The position numbers and the translations under genes are program-made. Of a stretch of DNA of 64,000 nt, positions 25,649-37,532 are shown in pieces (the stretch's first letter is position 1; every line of letters starts with the position of its first letter). A model generated the notes under the pieces. The model made no database searches. It saw only the letters and a list, made by a program, of their open reading frames with translations, and had not been told where the DNA came from. Source of the DNA: Marinobacterium lutimaris. GTDB lineage: Bacteria; Pseudomonadota; Gammaproteobacteria; Pseudomonadales; Balneatricaceae. The stretch spans positions 372,001-436,000 of the forward strand of contig NZ_FNVQ01000001.1 of the NCBI RefSeq assembly GCF_900108065.1, in the 5' to 3' direction.

Positions 25649-25677
25649 TTGTGTTCAAAGGGGGAAGTGTCTATACT
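25649..25677 (+). promoter_or_regulatory. Probable sigma-70 promoter of sdhCDAB
   Basis: TTGTGT (25649-25654) and TATACT (25672-25677) have the ideal 17-nt spacer. Transcription would begin near 25684, leaving a leader of about 120 nt. Confidence 0.65.
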
Positions 25678-25683
25678 TCCGCA

Positions 25684-25727
25684 CCTGAAATGCCTCATAA
25701 AAGCAAAATATATGAGCGCATTTCAGG
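25684..25727 (+). promoter_or_regulatory. Long stem-loop at the start of the sdh leader
   Basis: Arms 25684-25699 and 25711-25727 pair over 16 bp with one bulged base and an 11-nt A-rich loop. The stem begins at the predicted transcription start, so it would cap the 5' end of the sdh mRNA. It may protect the message or be a protein or sRNA target. No T-run follows. Confidence 0.6.
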
Positions 25728-25805
25728 CATCTCGAGGTACTACTCTCTGAGCACTTCCAAACAACCGAGTCCTGCAACAGGGCCGAAAGAGTGTGAACTA
25801 GAGCC

Positions 25806-26183
25806 GTGAACAAAAATAGACCTGTAAACTTAGATCTGCGAACAATCAAACAGCCACTACCGGCGATTACGTCCATCCTGCACCGTGTATCAGGTGTCGC
25901 GCTGTTCTTCGGCGCCATCTTCATGGTGTATGCGTTGAGCCTGTCGTTGGAATCTCCCCAGGGCTTTGCTGAAGCTCAGGAGATGCTCCAGGAATCCTTC
26001 CTGGCAAAACTCATTGCATGGGGTCTGGTATCAGCGCTCCTGTACCACTTCTTTGCGGGTATCAAGCACCTGATTATGGATGCTGGTTTCTGTGAAGAGC
26101 TGGAAAGCGGTCAGCGCGCAGCCAAGGTAACACTTGTTGTTGCCGTCGTAGCGATTCTTCTGGCAGGAGTATGGATATGGTAA
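25806..26183 (+). CDS. sdhC: Succinate dehydrogenase cytochrome b556 subunit
   Basis: A 125-residue membrane anchor subunit of complex II. It has the conserved SILHRVSG motif near the N-terminus (quinone and heme site) and three hydrophobic helices, with the heme-ligand His in YHFFAGIKHL. The start is a GTG, with MNKNRPVNLDL as the expected family N-terminus. The gene overlaps sdhD by a few bases and heads the sdhCDAB operon downstream of the promoter at 25649-25677. Confidence 0.95.
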   Translation: MNKNRPVNLDLRTIKQPLPAITSILHRVSGVALFFGAIFMVYALSLSLESPQGFAEAQEMLQESFLAKLIAWGLVSALLYHFFAGIKHLIMDAGFCEELESGQRAAKVTLVVAVVAILLAGVWIW

Positions 26184-26524
26184 CCAGCATTACTAGCTTT
26201 GGCCGTAGCGGCCTGTATGACTGGATGATGCAGCGTGTTACTGCTGTCATTCTTCTTGCTTACACCGTATTCATGATCGGCTACCTGCTGTTCAACCCGG
26301 ATATGGATTACAACCAGTGGAGAGGCCTGTTCGACGCAACAGGTATGCGTATCTTTACGCTGCTGGCACTGCTTTCCATGGTTGCACATGCCTGGATCGG
26401 TATGTGGTCTGTTTCTACCGACTACATCAAACCGACCGGCGCCCGTTTCGTATTCCAGTCCGTTTGTGGCCTGCTCGCGTTTATTTACGTTGTGTGGGGC
26501 ATCCAGATTCTTTGGGGTATCTAA
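26177..26524 (+). CDS. sdhD: Succinate dehydrogenase membrane anchor subunit
   Basis: 115 residues, the same length as E. coli SdhD, with three membrane helices, the N-terminal ITSFGRSGLYDWMMQRVTAV and the heme-ligand segment SMVAHAWIGMW. ATG 26177 is preferred over ATG 26171 because AGGAG (26165-26169) lies 7 nt before it and only 1 nt before the other. It overlaps the end of sdhC, which is usual for these two small membrane subunits. Confidence 0.94.
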   Translation: MVTSITSFGRSGLYDWMMQRVTAVILLAYTVFMIGYLLFNPDMDYNQWRGLFDATGMRIFTLLALLSMVAHAWIGMWSVSTDYIKPTGARFVFQSVCGLLAFIYVVWGIQILWGI

Positions 26525-26527
26525 GAC

Positions 26528-28300
26528 ATGTCTAAACTGCGTACGCTCTCTTTCGACGCGATTGTTGTCGGCGGTGGTGGTGCAGGCATGCGCGCTGCGC
26601 TCCAGCTGGCACAGTCCGGCTTGAACACTGCCTGTGTGACCAAAGTTTTCCCAACTCGTTCCCACACTGTATCTGCCCAGGGTGGTATTACCTGTGCTAT
26701 CGCAAGTGCTGATCCGAACGATGATTGGCGTTGGCACATGTACGATACCGTCAAAGGGTCTGACTACATCGGTGACCAGGACGCTATCGAGTACATGTGC
26801 TCTGTGGGTCCTCAGGCGGTATTTGAACTGGACCACATGGGTCTGCCGTTCTCCCGTACTGAAGTAGGCCGCATCTATCAGCGTCCGTTCGGCGGTCAGT
26901 CGAAGAACTTTGGTGAGGGTGGTCAGGCTGCCCGTACCTGTGCTGCTGCCGACCGTACCGGTCACGCACTGCTGCACACCCTGTATCAGGCCAACATGAA
27001 GGCCGGTACTACCTTCCTGAATGAATGGTATGCGGTCGATCTGGTCAAGAATGCTGACGGTGCTGTCGTTGGTTGTATCGCGATCTGCATCGAGACCGGC
27101 GAAACCGTTTATATCAAGGCGAAGGCTACCGTGCTGGCTACCGGCGGTGCGGGTCGTATCTATGCTTCCACTACCAATGCCCTGATCAACACCGGTGACG
27201 GTGTCGGCATGGCGCTGCGTGCCGGTGTTCCGGCGCAGGATATGGAAATGTGGCAGTTCCACCCGACCGGTATTGCCGGTGCCGGTGTCCTCGTAACCGA
27301 GGGCTGCCGTGGTGAGGGTGGCTACCTGATCAACAAGGATGGCGAGCGTTTCATGGAGCGTTACGCTCCGAACGCGAAAGACCTTGCTGGTCGTGACGTT
27401 GTTGCGCGCTCCATGATCCTCGAGATTCTCGAAGGTCGTGGCTGTGGTGAAAATGGCGACCACGTTTACCTGAAGCTTGATCACCTGGGTGAAGAAGTTC
27501 TGCACTCCCGCCTGCCGGGTATCTGCGAACTGTCTCAGACCTTCGCTGCTGCGGATCCGGTTAAAGAGCCGATTCCGGTTGTACCGACCTGCCACTACAT
27601 GATGGGTGGTCTGGCGACCAACATCGGCGGCCAGGTGCTTGCACCGAACGATGGCGGTGAAGACACCGTTGTTCAGGGTCTGTTTGCTTGTGGTGAGGTT
27701 GCCTGCGTATCCGTACACGGTGCTAACCGTCTGGGCGGTAACTCACTGCTTGACCTGGTTGTATTCGGTCGTGCGGCGGGTCTGCAGATTGAGCAGCAGA
27801 TGCGTGAAGGCTATGAAGTGGCTTCCGCTACCGATGCTGATATCGAAGCGGCCATGGGTCGTCTGAATCGTCTGAACGGCTCTACCGGCGGTGAAAGTAT
27901 CGCTGATGTGCGTAAGGATCTGCAGAACACCATGCAGCTGTACTTCGGTGTATTCCGTGACGGCGAGAGCATGCAGAAAGGTCTTGGTCTGCTGAAAGAG
28001 CTCCGCGAACGCGTTGCCAACGTACATCTTGAAGACAAGAGCAATGCCTTCAATACCTCGCGTATCGAAGCGCTTGAGCTTGAGAACCTGATGGAAGTGG
28101 CAGAGGCAACGGCTATTGCTGCGGAAGTGCGTAAAGAGTCACGTGGCGCTCACGCCCGTAACGACTTTACCGAACGTGATGACGAGAACTGGCTGTGCCA
28201 CTCCGTCTTCTACCCGCAGGACAAGCACATCGGCAAACGTGCGGTTAACTTCGCACCGAAGACGATGGATCCGTTCCCGCCGAAAGTACGAACTTATTAA
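26528..28300 (+). CDS. sdhA: Succinate dehydrogenase flavoprotein subunit
   Basis: The 590-residue catalytic subunit that oxidises succinate to fumarate. The FAD-binding motif [12 protein letters not shown] is at residues 13-24. [11 protein letters not shown] carries the His (residue 46) that binds FAD covalently. HPTGI and the active-site [14 protein letters not shown] are present. Length and motifs match the family throughout. It lies 3 nt after sdhD and 12 nt before sdhB. A long antisense open frame opposite it reflects codon bias, not a gene. Confidence 0.98.
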   Translation: MSKLRTLSFDAIVVGGGGAGMRAALQLAQSGLNTACVTKVFPTRSHTVSAQGGITCAIASADPNDDWRWHMYDTVKGSDYIGDQDAIEYMCSVGPQAVFELDHMGLPFSRTEVGRIYQRPFGGQSKNFGEGGQAARTCAAADRTGHALLHTLYQANMKAGTTFLNEWYAVDLVKNADGAVVGCIAICIETGETVYIKAKATVLATGGAGRIYASTTNALINTGDGVGMALRAGVPAQDMEMWQFHPTGIAGAGVLVTEGCRGEGGYLINKDGERFMERYAPNAKDLAGRDVVARSMILEILEGRGCGENGDHVYLKLDHLGEEVLHSRLPGICELSQTFAAADPVKEPIPVVPTCHYMMGGLATNIGGQVLAPNDGGEDTVVQGLFACGEVACVSVHGANRLGGNSLLDLVVFGRAAGLQIEQQMREGYEVASATDADIEAAMGRLNRLNGSTGGESIADVRKDLQNTMQLYFGVFRDGESMQKGLGLLKELRERVANVHLEDKSNAFNTSRIEALELENLMEVAEATAIAAEVRKESRGAHARNDFTERDDENWLCHSVFYPQDKHIGKRAVNFAPKTMDPFPPKVRTY

Positions 28301-28312
28301 GGGGCTGATACG

Positions 28313-29017
28313 ATGCTGGTAAGTGTATATCGCTATAACCCTGAGGTTGATGACGCGCCGTACATGCAGGATATCCATATCGATATCCCGGGCGGCAAAG
28401 ACATCATGGTGCTGGATCTGCTCCAGCTGCTGAAAGAGAAAGACGCTACGCTGGCGTACCGTCGCTCATGCCGTGAAGGGGTTTGTGGCTCCGACGGTAT
28501 GAACATGAACGGCAAGAACGGCCTGGCTTGCATCACTCCGCTGTCTGCGGTTGTTGAAGCTGACAAGCTGGTGCTGCGTCCGTTGCCGGGTCTGCCGGTC
28601 ATCCGTGACCTGGTTGTCGACATGGCTCAGTTCTACAAGCAGTACGAGAAGATCAAGCCGTTCCTGATCAACGATACTCCGGCGCCGGCTATCGAGCGTC
28701 TGCAGTCTCCGGAAGAGCGTGCTGAGCTGGACGGTCTGTACGAGTGTATTCTCTGTGCATGCTGCTCTACTGCCTGCCCGTCGTTCTGGTGGAACCCGGA
28801 TAAGTTTGTTGGGCCGTCTGGTCTGCTGCAGGCTTACCGCTTCCTGGCAGATAGCCGTGACACCGCGACTCGTGAGCGTCTGGCTGATCTGGATGATCCG
28901 TTCAGCGTATTCCGCTGCCACGGCATCATGAACTGCGTCAGCGTATGTCCGAAAGGTCTGAACCCGACCAAAGCGATCGGTAAGATCCGTACCATGCTGA
29001 TTCAGCAGGCGACCTGA
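28313..29017 (+). CDS. sdhB: Succinate dehydrogenase iron-sulfur subunit
   Basis: The 234-residue electron-transfer subunit linking SdhA to the quinone site. The [2Fe-2S] ligands lie in SCREGVCGSDGMNMNGKNG. The [4Fe-4S] and [3Fe-4S] ligands lie in CILCACCSTACPSFWWN and CHGIMNCVSVCPKGLNP. It is the last gene of sdhCDAB, and an intrinsic terminator follows 20 nt after the stop. Confidence 0.98.
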   Translation: MLVSVYRYNPEVDDAPYMQDIHIDIPGGKDIMVLDLLQLLKEKDATLAYRRSCREGVCGSDGMNMNGKNGLACITPLSAVVEADKLVLRPLPGLPVIRDLVVDMAQFYKQYEKIKPFLINDTPAPAIERLQSPEERAELDGLYECILCACCSTACPSFWWNPDKFVGPSGLLQAYRFLADSRDTATRERLADLDDPFSVFRCHGIMNCVSVCPKGLNPTKAIGKIRTMLIQQAT

Positions 29018-29036
29018 TTGGTTGTTGATTGAACAG

Positions 29037-29062
29037 AAAGCGGCACCTGGTGCCGCTTTTTT
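29037..29062 (+). terminator. Rho-independent terminator after sdhB
   Basis: A perfect 9-bp stem (29037-29045 with 29051-29059), CCTGG loop and a run of six T. It separates sdhCDAB from sucAB, at least partly. Confidence 0.9.
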
Positions 29063-29313
29063 CGTTTCTGGCAGGACGCAATGCGTCTTTTGTGGAAGGA
29101 AAAACAGAATTCGAGGGAACTTTAGTAGTATCCATCCCCGCTAGCTGTGTTAAGGCTCAATGAAAAGTCGTAAAATATTCCCCGCAATTTCGCGTGACCC
29201 GTTAGATTGCAGCTGAATAACAAATCGGTAATCAGCAGGGGATAGGTATTGATGAGCAGGACATGGTGCACCCTGATCGCGGCCTACGCCCCCAAAGCCA
29301 GGGTGATATCATA

Positions 29314-32145
29314 ATGCAAGATGGCATAATGGAGCTGATGTGGAAGAATGCTCACCTGTACGGTGGCAACCTTTCTTACGTCGAGCAACTGTACGAAACC
29401 TACCTGATGGACCCGAACGCTGTTCCACAAGAATGGCGTGAAGAGTTCGACCAGCTTCCTAAAGTTGGTGACAGCATCTCCCAGGATGTTCCCCATTCTC
29501 CAATCCGGGAGCATTTCCTTTATCTTTCCAAGAATCAGAAACGTGCTCAGCCCGGTGTGGTGAGTAGCGTAAGCTCAGAGCATGAGAAGAAGCAGGTTCG
29601 TGTGCTGCGTATGATTAACGCCTATCGTGTGCGTGGTCATCAGGTGGCGCAGATCGATCCGCTGGGTCTTCTTGAGCGTGAGCAGGTGCCCGATCTGGAG
29701 CCGCGTTTCCATGAGTTGTCTGAAGCGGATTACGACACCGTATTCCAGCTTGGCTCTCTGTTCTTCGGTAAGGAAGAGGCGCCGCTGAAAGAGATCCTGG
29801 CCGATCTTAAGAAAACTTACTGCACCACCGTCGGCGCTGAGTACATGCACATCGTCGATACCCAGGAAAAGCGCTGGATTCAGTCGCGCCTGGAGCCCGT
29901 GCGTTCACATCCTGAAGTAGAACAGGATATGAAGATGATGGTGCTTGAGCGCCTGACGGCGGCAGAGGGTCTCGAGAAGTACCTCGGTTCCCGTTACGCC
30001 GGTGCCAAGCGCTTCGGTCTTGAAGGTGGCGAGTCTCTGATTGTCTCTCTGAACACGCTGGTGCGTCGCGCCGGTAAACAGGGTGCCAAAGAGATCGTTA
30101 TCGGCATGGCCCACCGTGGCCGCCTGAACACCCTGGTCAATATCTTCGGTAAGAACCCCACTGACCTGTTCGGTGAGTTTGAAGGTAAGAAGCTGGTAGA
30201 GAGTTCTGGTGACGTTAAGTACCACCAGGGTTTCTCTTCCAACGTGATGACCGATGGCGGCGAAGTTCACCTGGCGATGGCGTTTAACCCGTCTCACCTT
30301 GAGATCGCAGCTCCGGTTGTTGTCGGTTCCGTGCGTGCGCGTCAGGATCGTCGTAATGATGATGATGGCGATACCGTGGTACCGGTTAACATCCATGGTG
30401 ATGCTGCTTTCGCAGGTCAGGGTGTGGTCATGGAGACATTCCAGATGTCTCAGACCCGTGCCTACAAAACCGGCGGTACCATCCACATCGTGATCAATAA
30501 CCAGGTCGGCTTCACCACTTCTCGCAAAGAAGATGCACGCTCGACTGAGTACTGCACCGACGTTGCGAAAATGGTTCAGGCGCCGATTTTCCACGTTAAC
30601 GGCGACGATCCCGAAGCGGTTCGTTTCGTGACTCAGCTGGCGGTCGATTACCGTCATGAGTTCAAGAAAGACGTGGTTATCGATCTGGTCTGCTACCGTC
30701 GTCGCGGCCACAACGAAGCTGACGAGCCGTCCGGCACCCAGCCTCTGATGTACGCCAAGATCAAAAACCAGAAATCCACCCGTGCTCTGTATGCTGAGCA
30801 GCTGATTGCGCAAAACGTGATCTCTGAAGAGCAGAGCAAAGAGATGGAGAAAGAGTACCGCAGCCAGCTCGAGAACGGCGAGCACGTGGCACGCGCTCTG
30901 GTTAAAGAGCCGAACACCGAGTTGTTCGTTGACTGGCGCCCCTACCTGGGTCACCAGTGGAGCTTCGACTGCGATACCCGCGTTGATATCAAGTTGCTGC
31001 AGGAGCTGGCGAACAATATCGCCGAGTACCCTGAAGGCTTCGCGATTCAGCGTCAGGTTCAGAAGATCTACGAAGACCGTAAAAAGATGGCTCATGGTGC
31101 CATGGAAGCCAACTGGGGCTTCGCTGAAACCTTGGCCTACGCGACTGTGCTGGCTGAAGGTCATCCGGTGCGTCTGACGGGGCAGGACGTAGGTCGTGGT
31201 ACCTTCTCCCACCGTCATGCGGTGCTGCACGACCAGAAAAATGCCAGCAGCTACGTGCCGCTGCAGAACATCGCGTCTGAACAGCCTGAGTTCGATATTT
31301 ACGACTCTCTGCTGTCTGAAGAAGCGGTGCTTGGCTTTGAATACGGTTATGCCACCACCACGCCTAACGCGCTGGTTATCTGGGAAGCTCAGTTTGGTGA
31401 CTTCGCCAACGGTGCTCAGGTGGTTATCGACCAGTTCATCACCTCTGGTGAGCAGAAGTGGCAGCGTCTCTGTGGTCTGACCATGCTGTTGCCGCACGGT
31501 TTCGAAGGTCAGGGGCCGGAGCACTCTTCAGCACGTCTGGAGCGTTTCCTGCAGCTGTCCGCCGAGCACAACATTCAGGTCTGCGTACCGACAACGCCGG
31601 CTCAGATCTTCCATCTGCTGCGCCGCCAGGTTGTGCGCCCGCTGCGTAAGCCGTTGATCGTGATGTCTCCGAAGTCACTGCTGCGTCACAAGCAGGCGGT
31701 TTCGTCACTGGAAGAGTTGGCTGACGGTTCATTCCAGCCGGTAATCCCGGAAGTGGATGCGCTTGATCCGAAGAAAGTAAAACGCCTCGTTATGTGTAGC
31801 GGTAAGGTTTACTACGATCTGTATAACCGTCGCACCGAACTGGCAAAAGATGATGTTGCTATCGTGCGTATCGAACAGCTGTATCCTTTCCCGGAAGAGA
31901 TCCTGCTGGAAACGATCGCCGAGTACACCAACCTGGAAACAGTGGTCTGGTGTCAGGAAGAGCCGATGAACCAGGGCGCCTGGTACTGCAGTCAGCACCA
32001 TATGCGCAACGTGATGCACAAGCATAACCCCAAACTTTATCTCGAAGGGGTTGGTCGTCCGCACGCTGCAGCACCGGCTGTGGGTTACATCTCGGTTCAC
32101 CTTGAGCAGCAGGAACAGCTGGTCAACGAAGCAATCAACGGTTAA
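29314..32145 (+). CDS. sucA: 2-oxoglutarate dehydrogenase E1 component
   Basis: The 943-residue thiamine-diphosphate-dependent decarboxylase of the 2-oxoglutarate dehydrogenase complex. The N-terminus ELMWKNAHLYGGNLSYVEQL binds E2 in this family. Other signatures are GMAHRGRLNTLVNI, HGDAAFAGQGVVMETFQMS and GQDVGRGTFSHRH. The frame is open from 29263, but ATG 29314 gives the usual family start (compare MQNSALKAWL in E. coli) even though its ribosome site is weak. About 250 nt of untranslated DNA precede it after the sdhB terminator, so sucA likely has its own promoter, which I could not place convincingly. Confidence 0.97.
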   Translation: MQDGIMELMWKNAHLYGGNLSYVEQLYETYLMDPNAVPQEWREEFDQLPKVGDSISQDVPHSPIREHFLYLSKNQKRAQPGVVSSVSSEHEKKQVRVLRMINAYRVRGHQVAQIDPLGLLEREQVPDLEPRFHELSEADYDTVFQLGSLFFGKEEAPLKEILADLKKTYCTTVGAEYMHIVDTQEKRWIQSRLEPVRSHPEVEQDMKMMVLERLTAAEGLEKYLGSRYAGAKRFGLEGGESLIVSLNTLVRRAGKQGAKEIVIGMAHRGRLNTLVNIFGKNPTDLFGEFEGKKLVESSGDVKYHQGFSSNVMTDGGEVHLAMAFNPSHLEIAAPVVVGSVRARQDRRNDDDGDTVVPVNIHGDAAFAGQGVVMETFQMSQTRAYKTGGTIHIVINNQVGFTTSRKEDARSTEYCTDVAKMVQAPIFHVNGDDPEAVRFVTQLAVDYRHEFKKDVVIDLVCYRRRGHNEADEPSGTQPLMYAKIKNQKSTRALYAEQLIAQNVISEEQSKEMEKEYRSQLENGEHVARALVKEPNTELFVDWRPYLGHQWSFDCDTRVDIKLLQELANNIAEYPEGFAIQRQVQKIYEDRKKMAHGAMEANWGFAETLAYATVLAEGHPVRLTGQDVGRGTFSHRHAVLHDQKNASSYVPLQNIASEQPEFDIYDSLLSEEAVLGFEYGYATTTPNALVIWEAQFGDFANGAQVVIDQFITSGEQKWQRLCGLTMLLPHGFEGQGPEHSSARLERFLQLSAEHNIQVCVPTTPAQIFHLLRRQVVRPLRKPLIVMSPKSLLRHKQAVSSLEELADGSFQPVIPEVDALDPKKVKRLVMCSGKVYYDLYNRRTELAKDDVAIVRIEQLYPFPEEILLETIAEYTNLETVVWCQEEPMNQGAWYCSQHHMRNVMHKHNPKLYLEGVGRPHAAAPAVGYISVHLEQQEQLVNEAING

Positions 32146-32192
32146 TGACAGTTCGTTAGCATAGAAACGAGCACCATATTAAAGGAAACAGC

Positions 32193-33410
32193 ATGTCCAT
32201 CGATATCAAAGCACCGACATTCCCGGAGTCCGTAGCGGACGGTACTGTTGCAACCTGGCACAAGCAGCCTGGTGAGGCTTGCTCAGCTGACGACCTCATC
32301 GTCGATATCGAGACCGACAAGGTCGTTCTTGAAGTGGTTGCGCCGGCTGACGGCGTGATCAAAGAGATCGTTAAAAACGAAGGCGATACCGTCCTGAGCG
32401 ACGAAGTTATCGCTATCTTCGAAGAAGGTGCTGCGGGCGCCTCAGCACCGGCTAAAGAAGCTGCAGCTCCGGCCGCGGCTGAAACGACCACTGAAGCTGC
32501 CGGCGAAACCGGCGACGGCGACAAGGTCGGTCCTGCAGCCCGTAAACTGATCGACGAAAACAACCTGGACGCAAGCCAGATCCCGGCGACCGGCAAAGGC
32601 GGCGGCATCACCAAGGAAGACGTCCAGAACTACCTGAAGAACAAGCCGGCGGCTCCTGCTGCGAAGCCTGCAGCAGCGGCTGCTCCGGTGAATGTTCCGG
32701 TTGGCGAGCGCACCGAGAAGCGCGTTCCGATGACTCGTCTGCGTGCCACCATCGCCAAGCGTCTGGTTGAAGCACAGCAGAATGCTGCCATGCTGACTAC
32801 TTACAACGAAGTCAACATGAAGCCGGTCATGGAACTGCGTAAGCAGTACAAAGACCTGTTCGAGAAGACCCACAACGGTACTCGCCTGGGCTTCATGTCC
32901 TTCTTCGTGAAGGCGGCTACCGAAGCGCTGAAACGCTTCCCGGCCGTTAACGCCTCTATCGATGGCAACGACATGGTTTACCATGGTTACCAGGATATCG
33001 GCGTTGCTGTATCTACCGAACGTGGCCTGATGGTTCCGGTTCTGCGTGATACCGACAGCATGAGCCTGGCAGATGTCGAATCGACTATCGCTGACTTCGG
33101 TAAGCGTGGCCGTGACGGTAAGCTGGGCATGGACGACATGCAGGGCGGTACCTTCACTATCACCAACGGTGGTGTGTTCGGTTCCCTGATGTCTACTCCG
33201 ATCCTGAACCCGCCGCAGACTGCAATCCTGGGTATGCACAAAATCCAGGAACGCCCGATGGCTGTTAACGGCGAAGTTGTGATCCTGCCGATGATGTATC
33301 TGGCGCTGTCATACGATCACCGTATGATCGACGGTAAGGAAGCAGTACAGTTCCTGGTTACCATCAAGGATCTTCTGGAAGATCCTGCCCGTATGCTGCT
33401 GGATATCTAA
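32193..33410 (+). CDS. sucB: 2-oxoglutarate dehydrogenase E2, dihydrolipoyl succinyltransferase
   Basis: 405 residues, identical in length to E. coli SucB. One lipoyl domain has the modified Lys in [10 protein letters not shown] (Lys43), followed by an Ala/Pro/Glu-rich linker. The E1/E3-binding domain ([19 protein letters not shown]) follows, then a second Ala/Pro linker. The catalytic domain ends with [12 protein letters not shown], the HxxxDG active site. A ribosome site AAAGGAAA precedes the ATG, and the gene lies 47 nt after sucA. Confidence 0.98.
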   Translation: MSIDIKAPTFPESVADGTVATWHKQPGEACSADDLIVDIETDKVVLEVVAPADGVIKEIVKNEGDTVLSDEVIAIFEEGAAGASAPAKEAAAPAAAETTTEAAGETGDGDKVGPAARKLIDENNLDASQIPATGKGGGITKEDVQNYLKNKPAAPAAKPAAAAAPVNVPVGERTEKRVPMTRLRATIAKRLVEAQQNAAMLTTYNEVNMKPVMELRKQYKDLFEKTHNGTRLGFMSFFVKAATEALKRFPAVNASIDGNDMVYHGYQDIGVAVSTERGLMVPVLRDTDSMSLADVESTIADFGKRGRDGKLGMDDMQGGTFTITNGGVFGSLMSTPILNPPQTAILGMHKIQERPMAVNGEVVILPMMYLALSYDHRMIDGKEAVQFLVTIKDLLEDPARMLLDI

Positions 33411-33446
33411 TCGAGCCCACCATCGAACGAGAGAGAACAGGATTAA

Positions 33447-34889
<1,443 letters not shown>

Positions 34890-35020
34890 ATCCTGAGGGT
34901 TGCGCTGCAAGAGGGTCGGGCCACAAGCCCGGCCTGATGTGGCAGCATCATTATAAGCAGACACGTGGCTGCACATTCGCGGCCCGTGTATGAATAACCG
35001 ACACAATAACGGATTAGAGC

Positions 35021-36187
35021 ATGAACCTTCACGAGTACCAGGGTAAACAGCTGTTTGCCGCCTATGGTCTGCCGGTTTCCAAAGGGATTGCGGTAGATAC
35101 TCCGGAAGCAGCAGTAGAAGCAGCCAAGCAGATTGGCGGAGACAAGTGGGTCGTCAAGGCTCAGGTACACGCTGGCGGCCGCGGTAAAGCGGGCGGCGTG
35201 AAACTGGTCGACAGCCCGGAAGAAGCTAAAGCCTTCGCTGAAAAATGGCTCGGCGAGCGTCTGGTAACTTACCAGACAGACGCTAACGGTCAGCCGGTTT
35301 CCAAGATCCTGGTTGAAACCTGCACCGATATCGCCAACGAACTCTACCTGGGTGCCGTTGTTGACCGCTCCAGCCGCCGTATCGTCTTCATGGCGTCTAC
35401 CGAAGGTGGTGTGGAAATCGAGAAAGTTGCTGAAGAGACTCCGGAAAAGATTCTCAAGGCAACCATCGACCCGCTGACCGGCGCTCAGCCGTATCAGGGT
35501 CGTGAGCTGGCGTTCAAACTGGGCCTGAAAGGCGACCAGATCAAACAGTTCGTCAACATCTTCCTTGGCCTGGCCAAGATGTTCGAAGAGAAAGATCTCG
35601 CGCTGCTCGAAATCAACCCGCTGGTTATCACTGACCAGGGCAACCTGCACTGCCTGGACGCTAAAGTCGTGATCGACGGTAACTCCGTTTATCGCCACAA
35701 GGATATCCAGGAAATGCACGATCCGTCTCAGGACGACGCTCGTGAAGCGCGCGCTGCAGAATGGGATCTGAACTATGTTGCTCTGACCGGTAACATCGGT
35801 TGCATGGTTAACGGCGCAGGTCTGGCCATGGGTACCATGGATATCGTTTCCCTGCACGGCGGTTTCCCGGCCAACTTCCTGGACGTTGGTGGTGGTGCGA
35901 CCAAAGAGCGCGTTACCGAAGCATTCAAGATCATCCTCGAAGACGACAAGGTCAAGGCCGTACTGGTCAACATCTTCGGCGGTATCGTCCGCTGTGACCT
36001 GATCGCTGAAGGCATCATCGGTGCTGTCAAGGAAGTGGGTGTAGAGGTACCGGTTGTGGTACGTCTGGAAGGTAACAACGCAGATCTGGGTTCCAAACTC
36101 CTGTCCGAGTCTGGCCTGGACATCATCGCAGCGACCAGCCTGACCGACGCGGCTCAGCAGGCTGTTAAAGCAGCGGAGGGTAAATAA
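35021..36187 (+). CDS. sucC: Succinyl-CoA synthetase beta subunit
   Basis: 388 residues, equal to E. coli SucC. The N-terminal ATP-grasp domain begins [37 protein letters not shown] lies in the nucleotide site. The C-terminal flavodoxin-like domain has [10 protein letters not shown]. The enzyme makes ATP or GTP from succinyl-CoA. It follows lpdA after 131 nt that include a small GC-rich hairpin, and it is 2 nt from sucD. Confidence 0.98.
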   Translation: MNLHEYQGKQLFAAYGLPVSKGIAVDTPEAAVEAAKQIGGDKWVVKAQVHAGGRGKAGGVKLVDSPEEAKAFAEKWLGERLVTYQTDANGQPVSKILVETCTDIANELYLGAVVDRSSRRIVFMASTEGGVEIEKVAEETPEKILKATIDPLTGAQPYQGRELAFKLGLKGDQIKQFVNIFLGLAKMFEEKDLALLEINPLVITDQGNLHCLDAKVVIDGNSVYRHKDIQEMHDPSQDDAREARAAEWDLNYVALTGNIGCMVNGAGLAMGTMDIVSLHGGFPANFLDVGGGATKERVTEAFKIILEDDKVKAVLVNIFGGIVRCDLIAEGIIGAVKEVGVEVPVVVRLEGNNADLGSKLLSESGLDIIAATSLTDAAQQAVKAAEGK

Positions 36188-36189
36188 TC

Positions 36190-37071
36190 ATGTCCGTACT
36201 GATTAATAAAGACACCAAAGTAATCTGTCAGGGTTTCACTGGTGGTCAGGGTACCTTCCACTCTGAACAGGCTATTGCTTACGGTACTAAAATGGTCGGC
36301 GGTGTTACCCCGGGCAAAGGCGGTACCGAGCACCTGGGTCTGCCGGTATTCAACACTGTTGCTGAAGCCGTTGAAGCCACTGGCGCTGAAGCTTCTGTTA
36401 TCTACGTTCCGGCTGCTTTCTGTAAGGATTCCATCCTGGAAGCTGCTAACGCAGGCATCAAGCTGATCGTTTGTATCACTGAGCACATCCCGGTTATGGA
36501 TATGCTGCAGTGCAAGGTTAAGTGTGACGAGCTGGGCGTTCGCCTGATCGGTCCGAACTGCCCGGGTGTTATCACTCCGGGTGAGTGCAAGATCGGTATC
36601 ATGCCGGGTCACATCCACCTGCCGGGTAAAGTCGGTATCGTTTCACGTTCAGGTACCCTGACTTATGAAGCGGTCAAGCAGACTACTGATGCTGGCTTCG
36701 GTCAGTCTACCTGCGTAGGTATCGGTGGCGACCCGATCCCGGGCTCCAACTTCATCGACATTCTGGAAATGTTCCAGAACGACCCGCAGACCGAAGCGAT
36801 CGTTATGATCGGTGAGATCGGCGGTTCTGCCGAAGAAGAAGCGGCTGCCTACATCAAGGCAAACGTCACCAAGCCGGTGGTTTCTTACATCGCTGGTGTT
36901 ACCGCTCCTCCGGGCAAGCGCATGGGTCACGCTGGTGCGATCATCTCTGGCGGTAAAGGTACTGCTGACGAGAAGTTTGCAGCACTGGAAGACGCTGGCG
37001 TTAAGACTGTTCGCTCCCTGGCTGATATCGGCAAGGCGCTGTCTGAACTGACCGGCTGGGAAATGAAGTAA
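36190..37071 (+). CDS. sucD: Succinyl-CoA synthetase alpha subunit
   Basis: A 293-residue subunit carrying the phosphohistidine. The Rossmann CoA-binding domain starts with [17 protein letters not shown]. The phosphorylated His lies in [14 protein letters not shown], and [11 protein letters not shown] is conserved. It starts 2 nt after sucC and is followed by an intrinsic terminator, which ends the sucAB-lpdA-sucCD unit. Confidence 0.98.
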   Translation: MSVLINKDTKVICQGFTGGQGTFHSEQAIAYGTKMVGGVTPGKGGTEHLGLPVFNTVAEAVEATGAEASVIYVPAAFCKDSILEAANAGIKLIVCITEHIPVMDMLQCKVKCDELGVRLIGPNCPGVITPGECKIGIMPGHIHLPGKVGIVSRSGTLTYEAVKQTTDAGFGQSTCVGIGGDPIPGSNFIDILEMFQNDPQTEAIVMIGEIGGSAEEEAAAYIKANVTKPVVSYIAGVTAPPGKRMGHAGAIISGGKGTADEKFAALEDAGVKTVRSLADIGKALSELTGWEMK

Positions 37072-37089
37072 TTCTTTTCCGGTAATGAA

Positions 37090-37115
37090 AAAGGCGACTT
37101 AGGTCGCCTTTTTTT
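37090..37115 (+). terminator. Rho-independent terminator after sucD
   Basis: A 9-bp perfect stem (37090-37098 with 37103-37111) followed by a run of seven T, 18 nt after the sucD stop. Confidence 0.92.
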
Positions 37116-37213
37116 GTGCCTGAACGACCATGAATTTCCACTCTAAATCCTTTTTTTAATTAGGGTTATCTGGTTTGATAGCAGCATATGTAATTAACGC
37201 TAGGGAATGATTA

Positions 37214-37522
37214 ATGAAGAAGTTTCTGGTCGGGGTCTCCTGCGGTATCTCCTTGTTGCTGGCTGGGCAGGTAGCAAACGCTCAGACGGCTGAAGAGGTC
37301 GTTAACAAGCACTGTGTGGCTTGTCATAAGGCTGGGGCAGCAGGGGCGCCTAAGCTTGATGATGCAACGGCGTGGGCACCGAGGCTGGCGACAGGTATTG
37401 ACGCTATGCTGGCGACGGTCAAGGCCGGTAAGGGCTCAATGCCTCGGATGGGCACCTGTATGAAATGTACCGATGATGAGTTGAAAGCGGCGATCGATCT
37501 GATGACGCAACAGGTACGATAG
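37214..37522 (+). CDS. Periplasmic cytochrome c5
   Basis: 102 residues. A signal peptide (MKKFLVGVSCGISLLLAGQV, cleavage after ANA) precedes a single small cytochrome c domain with the heme motif CVACHK. The late Met ligand region MPRMG is followed by CMKCTDDEL, where the extra Cys pair is typical of cytochrome c5. It probably shuttles electrons to a terminal oxidase. It is a single gene between the sucD terminator and the convergent EAL/HDOD gene. Confidence 0.92.
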   Translation: MKKFLVGVSCGISLLLAGQVANAQTAEEVVNKHCVACHKAGAAGAPKLDDATAWAPRLATGIDAMLATVKAGKGSMPRMGTCMKCTDDELKAAIDLMTQQVR

Positions 37523-37532
37523 AAACCTTGCT

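Larger units (their letters stand above)
25373..25805. other. Divergent gltA / sdhCDAB regulatory region
   Basis: A non-coding 433-nt region. It contains a gltA promoter (minus strand, 25473-25500), a 16-bp palindrome abutting its -35 (25502-25517), a sdhC promoter (25649-25677) and a long stem-loop in the sdh leader (25684-25727). The middle (25520-25640) shows no clear motif. Confidence 0.8.

Noticed and set aside
26111-27718. Long minus-strand open frame opposite sdhA (535 codons)
   Set aside because: It lies entirely antisense to sdhD/sdhA, whose protein motifs are unmistakable. Its composition is that of a codon-bias shadow with no recognisable domain.
29905-31524. Long minus-strand open frame opposite sucA (539 codons)
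   Set aside because: Antisense shadow of a conserved gene with strong codon bias. No start signal or family similarity.
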